A stretch of DNA of 64,000 bases, from the NCBI RefSeq assembly GCF_003946395.1, contig NZ_RHNZ01000004.1, positions 145,006-209,005 of the forward strand, given 5' to 3'. The notes under the pieces were generated by a model that searched no databases, had not been told where the DNA came from, and worked only from the letters and a program-made list of their open reading frames with translations. This DNA comes from Levilactobacillus fuyuanensis (GTDB taxonomy: Bacteria; Bacillota; Bacilli; Lactobacillales; Lactobacillaceae). Positions within the stretch are counted from its first letter, which is position 1, and the number at the start of each line of letters is the position of its first letter. The translations under genes were made by a program, and so were the position numbers. Below, in pieces: positions 1 to 8,695 of the stretch.

Positions 1-71
1 GAATAGCAAATTGTTGATTACGCAAATTGATCACCTTCCTGAATAAATTAAAGGGTCATGGTTTAAGCTTA

Positions 72-329
72 CTTAGCTGACGTGACGGGTTAAAATTTGC
101 CGCCTTCGCCTGCCAGAAATTCCGCCTGCCATGGGGACCGCCTGCAGCCTGAGAAGCGGGCTGCAGGCTCGGCTTGAAACTTCGCGAAGTACATGCGAAG
201 TTTCAAACACGTCCCGCACTGTAAGGTCGGGAAGAATCAAACGCCCGTCCTAACACTGCCGTCACGGCTGGCTACATCCCTGGCCGCCTGTGGCTAAGCT
301 GGTTTTTATCCGTAAACGTTAACTTTAAG
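72..329 (+). repeat. Structured intergenic element, subfamily A, copy A1
   Basis: The core is 101-295. It starts with the CGCCTNCGCC-type end and finishes near the GGCT end shared by all A copies. Hairpin 1 is CCTGCAG/CTGCAGG around the conserved GCC-purine loop-GCGG tip. Hairpin 2 is GAAACTTCGC/GCGAAGTTTC. Hairpin 3 is centred on 212-257. The flanks 72-95 and 304-329 are imperfectly complementary to each other (CTTA, ACGT, ACGG and TAAAA blocks), which extends the basal stem. The upstream gene lies outside the window. No ORF is present. Confidence 0.85.
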
Positions 330-483
330 ATCAAGACAATCTGATTATAAAGCGATACGCGATAACTTTGTTCACTAGATAATCACAGTCAGCTAAGTAG
401 GGTTTTGAAAAATGTAGAAGTAAAAAATAGAGAATGAAATACTCAAACAGCTGTCACTCGGCGAAATTCCTAAAAGAACCAGT

Positions 484-667
484 GTAAGCCGTGAGGACGG
501 TGTAAATCGGCTCAGCCGTGGGAATTCACTTAGCGGTTTACCGCTTAGAGAATTGGTGCTGGTGAAACTCGGTTCTTAGAGGTTCACCAGCAAGTTCGGA
601 GACCGCTCTATGGCTCCGGACGTCCGCCCACCGCGGTCCCGGCCGATTTACACCGTCCGGTAAGGCG
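484..667 (-). repeat. Structured intergenic element, subfamily B, copy B1
   Basis: Read on the minus strand this sits directly downstream of the amino acid permease, in sense orientation. The basal stem is a perfect 16-bp inverted repeat, 496-511 with 642-657. Inside it are hairpin 1 (GCC-loop-GCGGTCT tip), a GAAACTC/GAGGTTC hairpin and an AT-rich hairpin with GAATTC and CTTAG blocks. It differs from subfamily A in the third hairpin and in its ends (CGCCTTACCGG and GTGTAAGCCGTGAGG). Flanking arms are weak at this copy. Confidence 0.8.
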
Positions 668-681
668 GCCGACAACACAAG

Positions 682-2082
682 TTATTTTGGCATTTCGTCG
701 TTGAGGCGGCTGTGCCGGAGGCCGTAGGTGAAGTAGATCACCAGTCCCAGCGCAAACCAGATCGACGAAGCAATCCAAGTCTCAGCCGGCAGTTGAAGCA
801 TCATGCCAAAGCACAACAGACCAGAGACAATCGGCAATACTGGGTACCAAGGCACCTTGAAGCCAGAATTTTCTGGGAGCTCCTTGATGTGGCGCAGACG
901 GATAATCCCAAAGGAAACGAAGAGAAAGGCCACCAACGTCCCGATGTTAACCAGGTTGGTCAGCTGGGCCAGGGGAACGAAGCCTCCCAGCAAGGCGATG
1001 ACTACGGTGATAACGGCCAGACTATTCTTAGGTGTCCCGTTGGATTCGTCGATCTTGCCCAAGAATTTAGGCAACAGGCCATCGCGACCAATCGAGTAGA
1101 TCAGCCGAGAAGAACTGTAGATCATGGTGACCATCATGGTAAACATTCCCGCCAGAGCTCCCAGCGAGATGATCCCGGACGTCCAGTTTTGGTGAACCAG
1201 CGTGAGCGCAAAGGCAACGGGATCGGCCACGTTCAGCTTGGTGTAGTGAACCATCCCCGTGAGGACGACTGCGACCAACATGTAAAGAACTGAAGCCACG
1301 ATCAATGTCCCAATGATCCCAATCGGCATATTCTTCTTGGGATTCTTCACTTCGGCAGCCGAGGCGGAGACCACGTCAAAGCCTAGGTAGGCGAAGAAAA
1401 CGGTCGAGGCGCCTCGTAGAATCCCTTTACTCCCAAATGGCGCGAAGGGTTGCCAGTTGCTTGGCTTTACGTAAAACATCCCAACTAGGACGAATAAAAT
1501 AATGATGGCAATTTTGACGATGACGATGGCGTTGTTGATCCGCATCGACTCGCGCATGCCCCGGTTGAGTAGCCAACTGATCAGCAGGACGACGAGGATA
1601 GCCACAATGTTCCCGTACGTGCCGTGTGCGGGATCGTAAGGCCCTGTGACGGCTGTGGGGAGGGACAGGTGGAAACCGGCTAGGAACGAGTTAAAATAGG
1701 CCCCAAAGGAATTGGCCACGGCGGCGACCGCCAAGACGTATTCCAAGATCAAGGCCCACCCGAGGACCCAGCCGATGATTTCGCCAAACACCAGGTTACC
1801 GTAAGAGTAGGCGGACCCAGCAACTGGCAAAACGGAGGCGAATTCGGCGTAGCACATGGCCGCTGTCGAACAGACAATGGCCGCTAACAGGAAGGATAAA
1901 ACGATGCCGGGCCCGCTATACTGCGCGGCGATGGTTCCGGGGAGGATAAAGATCCCAGTTCCAATAACGGCACCGATGCCCAGTGACATCAGATCTTTTG
2001 CCGACATGGTCTTGGCAAAGTGCTGGTCACTTTTTAAATAATTATCTAAGCGTTCGCGGCGGAATATTCGCGAAATACCCAT
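682..2082 (-). CDS. APC-family amino acid permease
   Basis: This 466-residue integral membrane protein belongs to the amino acid-polyamine-organocation superfamily. It is most like the YfnA/cationic amino acid transporter type and probably imports or exchanges amino acids using the proton motive force. TM1 carries the family signature GIGAVIGTGIF (about residues 35-45), which forms the unwound substrate-binding helix. About twelve hydrophobic helices follow, and the length is typical for the family. The start is supported by GGAGG seven to eight bases upstream on the minus strand. The gene stands alone, followed on its own strand by structured element B1. The substrate cannot be told from sequence. 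Confidence 0.9.
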   Translation of the reverse strand: MGISRIFRRERLDNYLKSDQHFAKTMSAKDLMSLGIGAVIGTGIFILPGTIAAQYSGPGIVLSFLLAAIVCSTAAMCYAEFASVLPVAGSAYSYGNLVFGEIIGWVLGWALILEYVLAVAAVANSFGAYFNSFLAGFHLSLPTAVTGPYDPAHGTYGNIVAILVVLLISWLLNRGMRESMRINNAIVIVKIAIIILFVLVGMFYVKPSNWQPFAPFGSKGILRGASTVFFAYLGFDVVSASAAEVKNPKKNMPIGIIGTLIVASVLYMLVAVVLTGMVHYTKLNVADPVAFALTLVHQNWTSGIISLGALAGMFTMMVTMIYSSSRLIYSIGRDGLLPKFLGKIDESNGTPKNSLAVITVVIALLGGFVPLAQLTNLVNIGTLVAFLFVSFGIIRLRHIKELPENSGFKVPWYPVLPIVSGLLCFGMMLQLPAETWIASSIWFALGLVIYFTYGLRHSRLNDEMPK

Positions 2083-2116
2083 AAAAAGCCTCCTTAATAA
2101 TGATGATATCTCGGAT

Positions 2117-2146
2117 AGTGTACCCTAGACTTAAATTAAAAGTCAA
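2117..2146 (-). promoter_or_regulatory. Promoter of the APC permease
   Basis: On the minus strand, -35 TTGACT (2141-2146) and -10 TACACT (2117-2122) are separated by 18 bases. The -10 ends about 35 bases before the start codon. The match to the housekeeping sigma consensus is good. Confidence 0.6.
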
Positions 2147-2561
2147 TGAGAGTTGGCAAGAGTTTTCCCAAAACTCGATTAAAAAATCCCCACAACTTCG
2201 GTTTTCGATATAAAATAGAACAGATATGGTCACAACAGATTTGGTAAGGGCTAGCGATTAGGGAAACGAGTTGGAAACAAAATGAACGGTTGAAAGGCCG
2301 GAGCTGCGCCGTTTTGAGTGGATAGATCCACATGAATTCATTGGAATCCAGCGGCAGAAGCAGTCGTGAATCACGCGCAATGAGTCAGGTAAAATAGTAA
2401 TCATCTTTTTTTCTGACAAAATTCCCAAATCAAAGCCAGTTCGTGGTATGGTTAACTTTCATTTACATACGAATAAAGCTAGCTCTCAGCTAAAGCTGGT
2501 ATAGCGAAACCAAGATACAGCGAATCTGAGGCCACTCTAATCAGAAATGTAAAGCACACCT
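2147..2561. other. Gene-free stretch between divergent genes
   Basis: No credible coding region was found. The stretch is AT-rich, lies upstream of both the permease and the Nudix gene, and ends at the left arm of element B2. No clear promoter for the Nudix gene was identified. Confidence 0.5.
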
Positions 2562-2785
2562 GTGGCTGGTTAGCACCGTGTTAGCCGTAAGGGTGGGCAA
2601 AATGGACTCAGCCGTGGGAATTCTCTTGGCGGCTTGCCGCTTAGAGAATTGGTGCCCTTGAAACTCGATCCATAGAGGTTCAAGGGCAAGTCTGGAGACC
2701 GTTCTTTGGCTCCAGACGTCCGCCCACCGCGTCCCGGTCCATTTTGCTCACCCGGCAAGGCGATGCAAAGGGCCTAACCAGCCAC
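2562..2785 (-). repeat. Structured intergenic element, subfamily B, copy B2
   Basis: The core is 2578-2762. The internal basal stem pairs 2591-2607 with 2737-2753. Its sequence differs from the B1 stem, but complementarity is kept. Outside the core, GTGGCTGGTTAG (2562-2573) and CTAACCAGCCAC (2774-2785) form a perfect 12-bp inverted repeat specific to this copy. It lies between divergent genes, 40 bases before the Nudix start, so it is not obviously a 3' UTR here. Confidence 0.85.
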
Positions 2786-2825
2786 CAAATGGTTGTGAAG
2801 AAGTGAAAGAGGAGGCAATTTCATC

Positions 2826-3251
2826 ATGATTACCGAAAATGCAAGTGGCGCCGTCGTATATCGTCTCGTCGACGACCAACCACAATACTTATTGTTAAAG
2901 AGTGCCACCAGCAACTTCTGGGGATTCCCCAAGGGTCACGTGGAAGGCAACGAGACCGACATTGAAACGGCCGTTCGTGAGATTCGCGAGGAAACTAGCT
3001 TGAATGTGACGGTCGACCCTACGTTCCACGCCGACTTGGATTACGACATGAAGAACGGGCACCACAAGCATGTGGTACTTTACACGTCACAAGTGCCAGC
3101 TGACGTCACGATTCATCGGCAAGTTGAAGAGATCAGTGAATTCGGCTGGTTTGACTTTGCGACAGCTCATGAACGCCTGAGTTACCCGAACCTGCAGGAC
3201 TTAATGACGCAGGCCAACGCCTTCTTAACGGGGGATCGGCATGTCAAATAA
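2826..3251 (+). CDS. Nudix hydrolase (MutT/Ap4A-hydrolase type)
   Basis: This small 141-residue cytosolic Nudix hydrolase probably cleaves a nucleoside-diphosphate-linked substrate. The overall shape resembles asymmetrical diadenosine tetraphosphatases. The Nudix box runs from Gly38 (GHVEGNE) through REIREETSL; the RE..EE metal ligands are intact, while the usual glycine after EE is Ser. The start has GAGGAGG eleven bases upstream. Its last 11 bases overlap the start of the guanylate-kinase-like gene, so the two are probably translationally coupled and jointly process nucleotides. The exact substrate is an inference. Confidence 0.88.
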   Translation: MITENASGAVVYRLVDDQPQYLLLKSATSNFWGFPKGHVEGNETDIETAVREIREETSLNVTVDPTFHADLDYDMKNGHHKHVVLYTSQVPADVTIHRQVEEISEFGWFDFATAHERLSYPNLQDLMTQANAFLTGDRHVK

Positions 3252-3801
3252 AGTATTGGTCATCACCGGGGCGACTGGAACTGGCAAGACCACCGTTCAG
3301 GATTACCTGGTCGATGAGTATCCCGTGACTAAGGTGATTACGCACACGACCCGGCCGCCACGTCAGGGTGAAGTCAATGGTCGCGATTACTATTTCGAGA
3401 CCGACGAGAGCTTTCCCAAGAATCATTACCTGGAGTCCGTCTTTTATTCGGGCTACCACTATGGGTCTTCTCGTGAAGGCTTAAAGGCGGGCTTCGAGCG
3501 GGCACCTTTTGTGGCCATCGTTTTGGACAGTAAGGGCGCTATTACTTATGCGCAGGAGCTGGGAGACGAGGCCGTTGTGATCTTTCTGACGGTCAGTCAA
3601 CCGGACGAGTTGCTCACGCGGGTGACACAGCGCGGGGACGACCGGACCATGCTCAAGCAGCGGTTCGCGAGTCCCGAGTATCGCCGTGACCTGACCATGC
3701 CACTAGCATTGCGGGGGAAGGCGATTCAGCTGAATAATGATAACTGGCAACAGACCCAGATTAAGCTAGATCACCTGATGAAACGCTTACAGGCAGAATA
3801 A
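3241..3801 (+). CDS. Guanylate kinase-like P-loop kinase
   Basis: This 186-residue protein of the guanylate kinase fold would phosphorylate (d)GMP or a related nucleotide with ATP. Walker A GATGTGKTT lies at residues 10-18. The GMP-binding segment THTTRPPRQGE followed by NGRDYYF matches guanylate kinases. It is slightly shorter than the housekeeping enzyme (about 205 residues) and diverges in the C-terminal half, so it is probably a paralog rather than the essential gmk. The start codon lies inside the end of the Nudix gene, an 11-base overlap. Confidence 0.8.
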   Translation: MSNKVLVITGATGTGKTTVQDYLVDEYPVTKVITHTTRPPRQGEVNGRDYYFETDESFPKNHYLESVFYSGYHYGSSREGLKAGFERAPFVAIVLDSKGAITYAQELGDEAVVIFLTVSQPDELLTRVTQRGDDRTMLKQRFASPEYRRDLTMPLALRGKAIQLNNDNWQQTQIKLDHLMKRLQAE

Positions 3802-3885
3802 GCGTCGTCTTGGTTGAGTTTCGTTTGAAAATGTGCGAAACTTACTAGGAATTCGGACTAAATTTTTAAGAGGAGGCCGCCCATC

Positions 3886-4353
3886 ATGGCAGATACGTTG
3901 AACGCCGCTGTGGCGATTTTAAGAAAGAATAAATTCAAGTTAACCAAGCAGCGTCACGCGTTGTTGGAGTTTTTATTGACCAATCAGGGTCATTATACGG
4001 ATGTGGTGACCGTTGACGCTTACATGCGGACCGAATTTCCGGGGATGAGTCACAACACCGTCTACCGGAACCTGAAGGAATTCGAAGAGGTTGGGATCGT
4101 TGAACAGAACACGGAACAGGAACGCACGCGGGTGAAATACCAGTGTGACTTCCATCATCAACACCATCACCACTTCATTTGTCAGAACTGTGGCAAGGTC
4201 ACCGAGCTGCAAATGTGCCCGATGGACTTCTTCACGGACCAACTACCGGGCTACGACATCACGGGCCACAGCTTTGAACTCTACGGTATCTGTGCGGAGT
4301 GCAAGGCGGCCGGCGTGGTTGCGGCACCCAAGAAGACGTTGGTCAATAACTAA
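3886..4353 (+). CDS. Fur-family metal/peroxide-responsive repressor
   Basis: This 155-residue transcription factor has an N-terminal winged helix (KLTKQRHALLEFL, then SHNTVYRNLKEFEEVGIV as the recognition region). Its C-terminal dimerisation and metal domain has the HHQHHHHFICxNC cluster and a second CAEC pair, giving a four-cysteine structural zinc site. Whether it senses iron, zinc or peroxide (Fur, Zur or PerR) cannot be decided from the visible ligands. It has a short alanine/lysine tail beyond the last CxxC. The ribosome binding site is AGAGGAGG. The stop codon lies inside the left arm of structured element A2. Confidence 0.9.
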   Translation: MADTLNAAVAILRKNKFKLTKQRHALLEFLLTNQGHYTDVVTVDAYMRTEFPGMSHNTVYRNLKEFEEVGIVEQNTEQERTRVKYQCDFHHQHHHHFICQNCGKVTELQMCPMDFFTDQLPGYDITGHSFELYGICAECKAAGVVAAPKKTLVNN

Positions 4354-4584
4354 GGTTAAAAGCTGGCGCTTGCGGCTGCCAGAGGTTTCGCCTGCTGTGG
4401 GGACCGCCTGCAGCCGAAAGACGGGCTTCCGGCTCGGTTTGAAGCCTCACAAAATTCTCGTGAGTCTTCAAACGCGTCCCGCTGTGTAAGGCCGGGGAGA
4501 ATCAAACACCCGGACTAACGCAGCCGTCACGGCTGGCTACACCTCTGGCTGCCTCCAGCTGGGAGAACTTGTTAACCGTTAGTT
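4348..4584 (+). repeat. Structured intergenic element, subfamily A, copy A2
   Basis: The core is 4365-4560, sense relative to the Fur-family gene just upstream. The left arm AACTAAGGTTAA (4348-4359) contains the gene's stop codon. It pairs with TTAACCGTTAGTT (4572-4584) with one bulged base. The AGCTGG/CCAGCT and CAGAGGT/ACCTCTG pairs continue the stem inward. Hairpin 1 is imperfect in this copy (two mismatches). Hairpin 3 uses GCTGTGT/ACGCAGC. Confidence 0.85.
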
Positions 4585-4711
4585 GAATGATTAACGGTCT
4601 GGTTCTCGCAAACTATGGACTATGACGAGTTAGATGATTCATAAGTGGTCATTTAATCAGTGAAGGTTGTCTTGTGTCAGTCGTAAGGAACACAGAAAAG
4701 ACCGGATAGCC

Positions 4712-4943
4712 GGTTTTAAAATCCGTTTAAGCCGGAGGAGGCCAGGGATGGTGCCAGCCGTGACGAGGGTGTTAGGACGGGCGTTCGATCCTTCCCGTTC
4801 TTACACCATGGGACGAGCTTGGAAACTCGCGGTTTTAGTGAGGTTTCAAGTCGAGGTCCAAGACCGATTCTCAGGCCTGGACCGGTCCCCACAGCAGGCG
4901 GAATCCCTGGCAGCCGCAGGCGACAACGAACAGTTTTAAAACC
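4712..4943 (-). repeat. Structured intergenic element, subfamily A, copy A3
   Basis: The core is 4731-4922, inverted relative to A2 170 bases upstream. Hairpin 1 on the minus strand is GGTCCAGG/CTTGGACC with the GCC-TGAGAAT-CGG tip. Hairpin 3 pairs GTGTAAGAACGGG with CCCGTCCTAACAC. The arms GGTTTTAAAA (4712-4721) and TTTTAAAACC (4934-4943) are complementary. No minus-strand gene ends next to it, so this copy is an exception to the downstream-of-gene rule. A short open frame across it (4667-4939) is not credible. Confidence 0.82.
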
Positions 4944-5033
4944 ATAGGAAAAATTAAAATAAATTTGAGAAATTTTTGAACTTAACGTGGGATAATAAGA
5001 ACCATTGAGTTAATTCAGAAGGAGGAATGTAGC

Positions 5034-5570
5034 ATGGCGTACCGGACACCACCCTTTATTACGCCGTTTGCCATCGTTTCAATGGCACTCGCACTCGGCG
5101 CTACCAACGTGGTCACTAATTCCGTGACGAAGACCAATGAAGGGGCTTCACGGACGTCGACGAGTTCATCGCTAGTCGTTAACCAGTCGAACGATTCTAA
5201 GAAGAAGGCTAGTGACGACAGTAAGAAGAAGGACTCTGATTCTTCCAAGAAGGATAGCAGTGACTCGTCCAGCAAGGAAAGTAGCAGTAGTAGTAGTTCC
5301 TCGACGGATACGGAAAGTTCTTCAGCAAATTCTACATCCGAAGATAACACGAACAACGGCACAACTACTGGCACGACTGGTAGCACGGGGACGACTTCTA
5401 AGAAGAAGACGTCATCCAGCACGACGAGTTCAGCGACGACTGATAATAACAATACTGCGAGTGATGATACGACAAACAGTGATGACACCACGGACGATAC
5501 CGGGTCAAGCACGTATAGTCACGCCACGACCTATAACAATACGAATGACACCAACGATACGGGTCAATAA
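5034..5570 (+). CDS. Serine/threonine/aspartate-rich low-complexity protein
   Basis: This 178-residue protein begins with a hydrophobic segment (about residues 8-27, FITPFAIVSMALALGATNVV) that could be a signal or membrane anchor. About 140 residues of low complexity follow: serine runs with KKK and DS repeats, then TTT/TGT/DDT stretches. There are no cysteines and no catalytic motifs. It looks like a disordered extracytoplasmic or wall-spanning tail. It has a strong AGAAGGAGG site and sits 20 bases before the next membrane gene, so the two probably form an operon. Function is unknown. Confidence 0.75.
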   Translation: MAYRTPPFITPFAIVSMALALGATNVVTNSVTKTNEGASRTSTSSSLVVNQSNDSKKKASDDSKKKDSDSSKKDSSDSSSKESSSSSSSSTDTESSSANSTSEDNTNNGTTTGTTGSTGTTSKKKTSSSTTSSATTDNNNTASDDTTNSDDTTDDTGSSTYSHATTYNNTNDTNDTGQ

Positions 5571-5590
5571 CAAAGAGAGGGGGACCGACA

Positions 5591-6538
5591 ATGCTTAGTT
5601 TTCTTGATATGGTCAACCATTATCTGGGCTACATCAATGTGAGTGTTAAGATTAAGAATCGCATCTACGTCATTTTGGGCGCACTAGGGGATCTCTACTT
5701 GTTTTACATCGCCGTACGCTATCTCCAAAATGGTCACCCATTCTGGGGCTTATTGATTCTGTTGATTGCCTTGGTACTCTTGTACTTTGTCTATCTCAAC
5801 ACGGTGTACTTCTTCACCCAGAAGAAAGCACCATTCGATATCTCGCCTAAGATTGAGAAGATGCTACACATGAAGCCCAAGGAAGTCGAGGAAGACAAGC
5901 CACGACGGACGATGGGCGGAAGAAATATTCCGGCTAACGGTTACTTCGATGAGAAGAAAATATTACCTGGGAAATTAACGTCGACGCCGATCGAACAAGC
6001 CAATATTCAAAACTTGGCGGGGCGCCTGCAACAGAACCAATTGTTGCAGATGGACTATTCGGGATTGGGTGACCGTGAAATTACGGAACAGACTCGGCAG
6101 ACGGGAAAGCCCGTTTACGCTTCTGGTCCCGGTGCCTTAATTCCTTACTTCGAGATGCAAACGGAAAACAATCAGTTGGTCGTTTACGCCGGCATTAACC
6201 AAGCTGAAAAGCAACGGGTCGGTGTGGTCAGTACGGTTGGTCTGCAAAATGTTGCGGACGTTCGTGACCAAATCGAACTGTATTTAGCCAACGCCACGTT
6301 GGTCGGGGGACCTTTCAAGGTTCTCGGCCGGACGTCGGTGATTGAACAAGCTAATGACTTTCAAGTGGCTGTTCAATTGGCATACAAGCATCAGGGCGAC
6401 ACCAAGGCAACGCCAACAAGCGCTGACCGGATGACCCGCGAATCCACGGCAACGTCACGGCGGGCACGTTACGATGAAGCGCCACAAACGGAGAGCGAGT
6501 CTGAACCGATGACTCGGACCTCCCGTTACCATCATTAA
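5591..6538 (+). CDS. Membrane protein with cytoplasmic tail, unknown function
   Basis: This 315-residue protein has two hydrophobic helices near the N-terminus (about residues 17-40 and 45-72). A ~240-residue soluble region follows. That region contains FDISPKIEKMLHMKP, a basic RRTMGGRN stretch and a polar Ser/Thr/Arg-rich end. I do not recognise a catalytic motif. Related uncharacterised proteins are common in lactobacilli. The start follows GAGAGGGGG. It is the second gene of the pair with the serine-rich protein and ends at a clear terminator. Confidence 0.75.
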   Translation: MLSFLDMVNHYLGYINVSVKIKNRIYVILGALGDLYLFYIAVRYLQNGHPFWGLLILLIALVLLYFVYLNTVYFFTQKKAPFDISPKIEKMLHMKPKEVEEDKPRRTMGGRNIPANGYFDEKKILPGKLTSTPIEQANIQNLAGRLQQNQLLQMDYSGLGDREITEQTRQTGKPVYASGPGALIPYFEMQTENNQLVVYAGINQAEKQRVGVVSTVGLQNVADVRDQIELYLANATLVGGPFKVLGRTSVIEQANDFQVAVQLAYKHQGDTKATPTSADRMTRESTATSRRARYDEAPQTESESEPMTRTSRYHH

Positions 6539-6558
6539 TAAGCCACAATAACAATTTG

Positions 6559-6594
6559 CACGCTTAGAGATAACCTCTCTGGGCGTGTTTTTTT
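6559..6594 (+). terminator. Rho-independent terminator
   Basis: CACGCTTAGAGA (6559-6570) pairs with TCTCTGGGCGTG (6576-6587) and is followed by seven T. It ends the serine-rich/membrane protein transcript. Confidence 0.9.
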
Positions 6595-6599
6595 GTGCT

Positions 6600-7096
6600 C
6601 CAGAAACGGATGCGGTTGAACTTTGAAGCTAGGAACACGCTATGTACGCAACGTGGGGCGTGACATTGTGACGTCAATCCGCCACAAATCGAGTGAAGTG
6701 GACAGTTGAGCTCTTCAGAAGTCAGTGTGATGGGCACCGTGGCCAACCATCGTATATAGCGACGCAACTAACATAACACGCAAAGATTGAAGGAAAAGTT
6801 CACTTGAATTTTAAAAATAGTTCGGTTTTTACCCCATCACATGTCACTTTTTCTAACACTACTGTGCTAACTCACAGAAATATTTTCACCCAAACATCAT
6901 AGAGTCTTAACCCGTGGTGTGCCTAACATTTTTGTACTTGAACCATCACTGGGGGTGGTTACATATGATGTGTTTATTTTGACCGGGTTATTTTTTTGGT
7001 TTAAACTTTAGCTTAGACTCAAAAAACACGGAATAAAAAATTCAGGAGTGGGAGTCGCCTTCGGGCAAATACTTTAGTTAGTGGAGGGAAAGACTT
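6600..7096. other. Gene-free leader region before the amino acid ABC operon
   Basis: No credible gene is seen. The region is AT-rich close to the operon and presumably holds its promoter, but no -35/-10 pair is convincing. No riboswitch or T-box was recognised. Confidence 0.45.
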
Positions 7097-7837
7097 ATGT
7101 CAATGATTGAATTTCACAACGTTGAAAAATACTACGGTAGCTTTCACGCACTGCATAACATTAATCTGACGATTGAGGACGGTGAAACGGTCGTGCTGAT
7201 TGGACCATCCGGGTCTGGAAAGTCGACGTTGATTCGGACCATCAATGGTCTGGAATCAATTCGCCATGGGCAACTGATAGTGAACGGTCAGGACCTCGCC
7301 AACCCCAAGACCGATATGAATCGGATCCGCAAGAACGTGGGGATGGTGTTCCAACATTTTAATTTGTATGCCAACAAAACAATTCTTGAAAATATCATGT
7401 TAGCGCCACGGATCGTGTTGCATCGTGACGAGAATGAAAACAAAAAGGTTGCCATGGAAATGCTCGACCGAGTGGGCTTAGCCGACCAAGCACCCAAGAT
7501 GCCTTCGCAATTATCCGGGGGGCAACAGCAACGAATCGCGATTGCCCGCTCGCTGGCAATGAAGCCCAAGTGTCTGTTATTTGACGAACCAACCAGTGCC
7601 TTGGACCCCGAAATGATCGATGATGTATTGAACGTCATGAAGACCATTGCCCGGGACTCCAGTATGACCACCCTAGTTGTGACCCACGAAATGGGCTTTG
7701 CGCGTGAAGTGGCTAACCGGGTTATCTTCATGGCTGATGGCCGGATTCTGGAAGATGACTCCAAGGAAACCTTCTTTGATGGACAACCAACGAATGAACG
7801 GGCTCGTCAATTCTTAAGCAAGATTATTACACACTAA
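7097..7837 (+). CDS. glnQ: Polar amino acid ABC transporter ATPase
   Basis: This 246-residue ATPase powers uptake of a polar amino acid, with glutamine or glutamate most likely by family. Walker A is GPSGSGKST (36-44), the signature is LSGGQQQR, Walker B is LLFDEPTSALD and the switch histidine is in VVTHEM. It is full length for the GlnQ/HisP family. It is the first gene of a four-gene operon with a lipoprotein receptor and two permeases. The start codon follows GTGGAGGG. The symbol is by family resemblance only; the substrate is not proven. Confidence 0.9.
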   Translation: MSMIEFHNVEKYYGSFHALHNINLTIEDGETVVLIGPSGSGKSTLIRTINGLESIRHGQLIVNGQDLANPKTDMNRIRKNVGMVFQHFNLYANKTILENIMLAPRIVLHRDENENKKVAMEMLDRVGLADQAPKMPSQLSGGQQQRIAIARSLAMKPKCLLFDEPTSALDPEMIDDVLNVMKTIARDSSMTTLVVTHEMGFAREVANRVIFMADGRILEDDSKETFFDGQPTNERARQFLSKIITH

Positions 7838-7858
7838 AACGGGGGAGGAACGCGAGAT

Positions 7859-8695
7859 ATGAAAAAGTTTATTCGAATCCTCGGCTTAGTTCTGACCCTG
7901 GTGACGCTGACGGTCGTCGTCAGTGCCTGTGGTCATAAGCCACTGTCGCAACGGAATGTGTTGCAGACGGACCGCCAGAACAAGACGATTACGTGGGGTG
8001 TCAAAGCCGACACCCGGCTCTTTGGGTTACTTGATACCAAGGACAATAAGATCAAAGGTTTTGAAGTGGACCTCGCGACGGCATTGACCAAGCAGATGCT
8101 TGGCAAGGACGCCAAGGCCAAGTTCATTCAGGTGACGAGTTCGACGCGGATGCCAATGCTGAAGAACGGGAATATCGATGCCATCATTGCCACGATGACC
8201 AACACGCCAGAACGGCGGAAGCAAGTTGATTTCTCCAAGACGTACTTTTTTGCCGGGCAATCACTGCTGGTCAAACGAGGCAGTAGCATCAAGAACGTGA
8301 AGGACTTAAATAAGCAGAAGGGCACCGTCCTAGGCGTTGTTGGATCGGACTCCGTGCAAAATGTGGCGAAGGTCGCACCCGATGCCAAGGTGCTCCAACT
8401 GACCGACTATGCCCAGGCCATGACCGCTTTAAAGTCCGGTCAAGGCCAGGCGTTGACGACCGATAACGGGATTCTTTACGGGATGTCCGTTCAGAACCCT
8501 GGCTACAAGGTTACCGGGGGCACGTTCGTCTCTGAACCTTATGGGATCGCCATCGACAAGAACCAGGAACCATTTAAGACGTCCGTAAACAAGGCGTTAA
8601 CGCAGTTACGTGAGAATGGGGAATACGATAAGATTCTTCACAAATGGTTCCACAACGTGAAGGGCTTTGACTACAAGGAGGCGGCTAAAGAATGA
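7859..8695 (+). CDS. Amino acid-binding lipoprotein of the ABC transporter
   Basis: This 278-residue solute-binding protein of family 3 captures the amino acid outside the membrane. The signal peptide ends in a lipobox (VSAC) with Cys24 as the lipidation site. The mature part shows the family pattern from ITWGVKADTRLFG, through KGFEVDLATALTK and VDFSKTYFFAGQSLLVK, to EPYGIAI. It is 21 bases after the ATPase gene, with its own GGGGGAGG site. Its TGA stop overlaps the ATG of the first permease (ATGA), which suggests coupled translation. Confidence 0.92.
   Translation: MKKFIRILGLVLTLVTLTVVVSACGHKPLSQRNVLQTDRQNKTITWGVKADTRLFGLLDTKDNKIKGFEVDLATALTKQMLGKDAKAKFIQVTSSTRMPMLKNGNIDAIIATMTNTPERRKQVDFSKTYFFAGQSLLVKRGSSIKNVKDLNKQKGTVLGVVGSDSVQNVAKVAPDAKVLQLTDYAQAMTALKSGQGQALTTDNGILYGMSVQNPGYKVTGGTFVSEPYGIAIDKNQEPFKTSVNKALTQLRENGEYDKILHKWFHNVKGFDYKEAAKE

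Noticed and set aside
2042..2333. Short minus-strand frames upstream of the permease
   Set aside because: They lie over the permease promoter, with no ribosome sites or protein-like composition.
4667..4939. 90-residue open frame
   Set aside because: It lies entirely across structured element A3 and its arm; the same sequence in other copies is not open.
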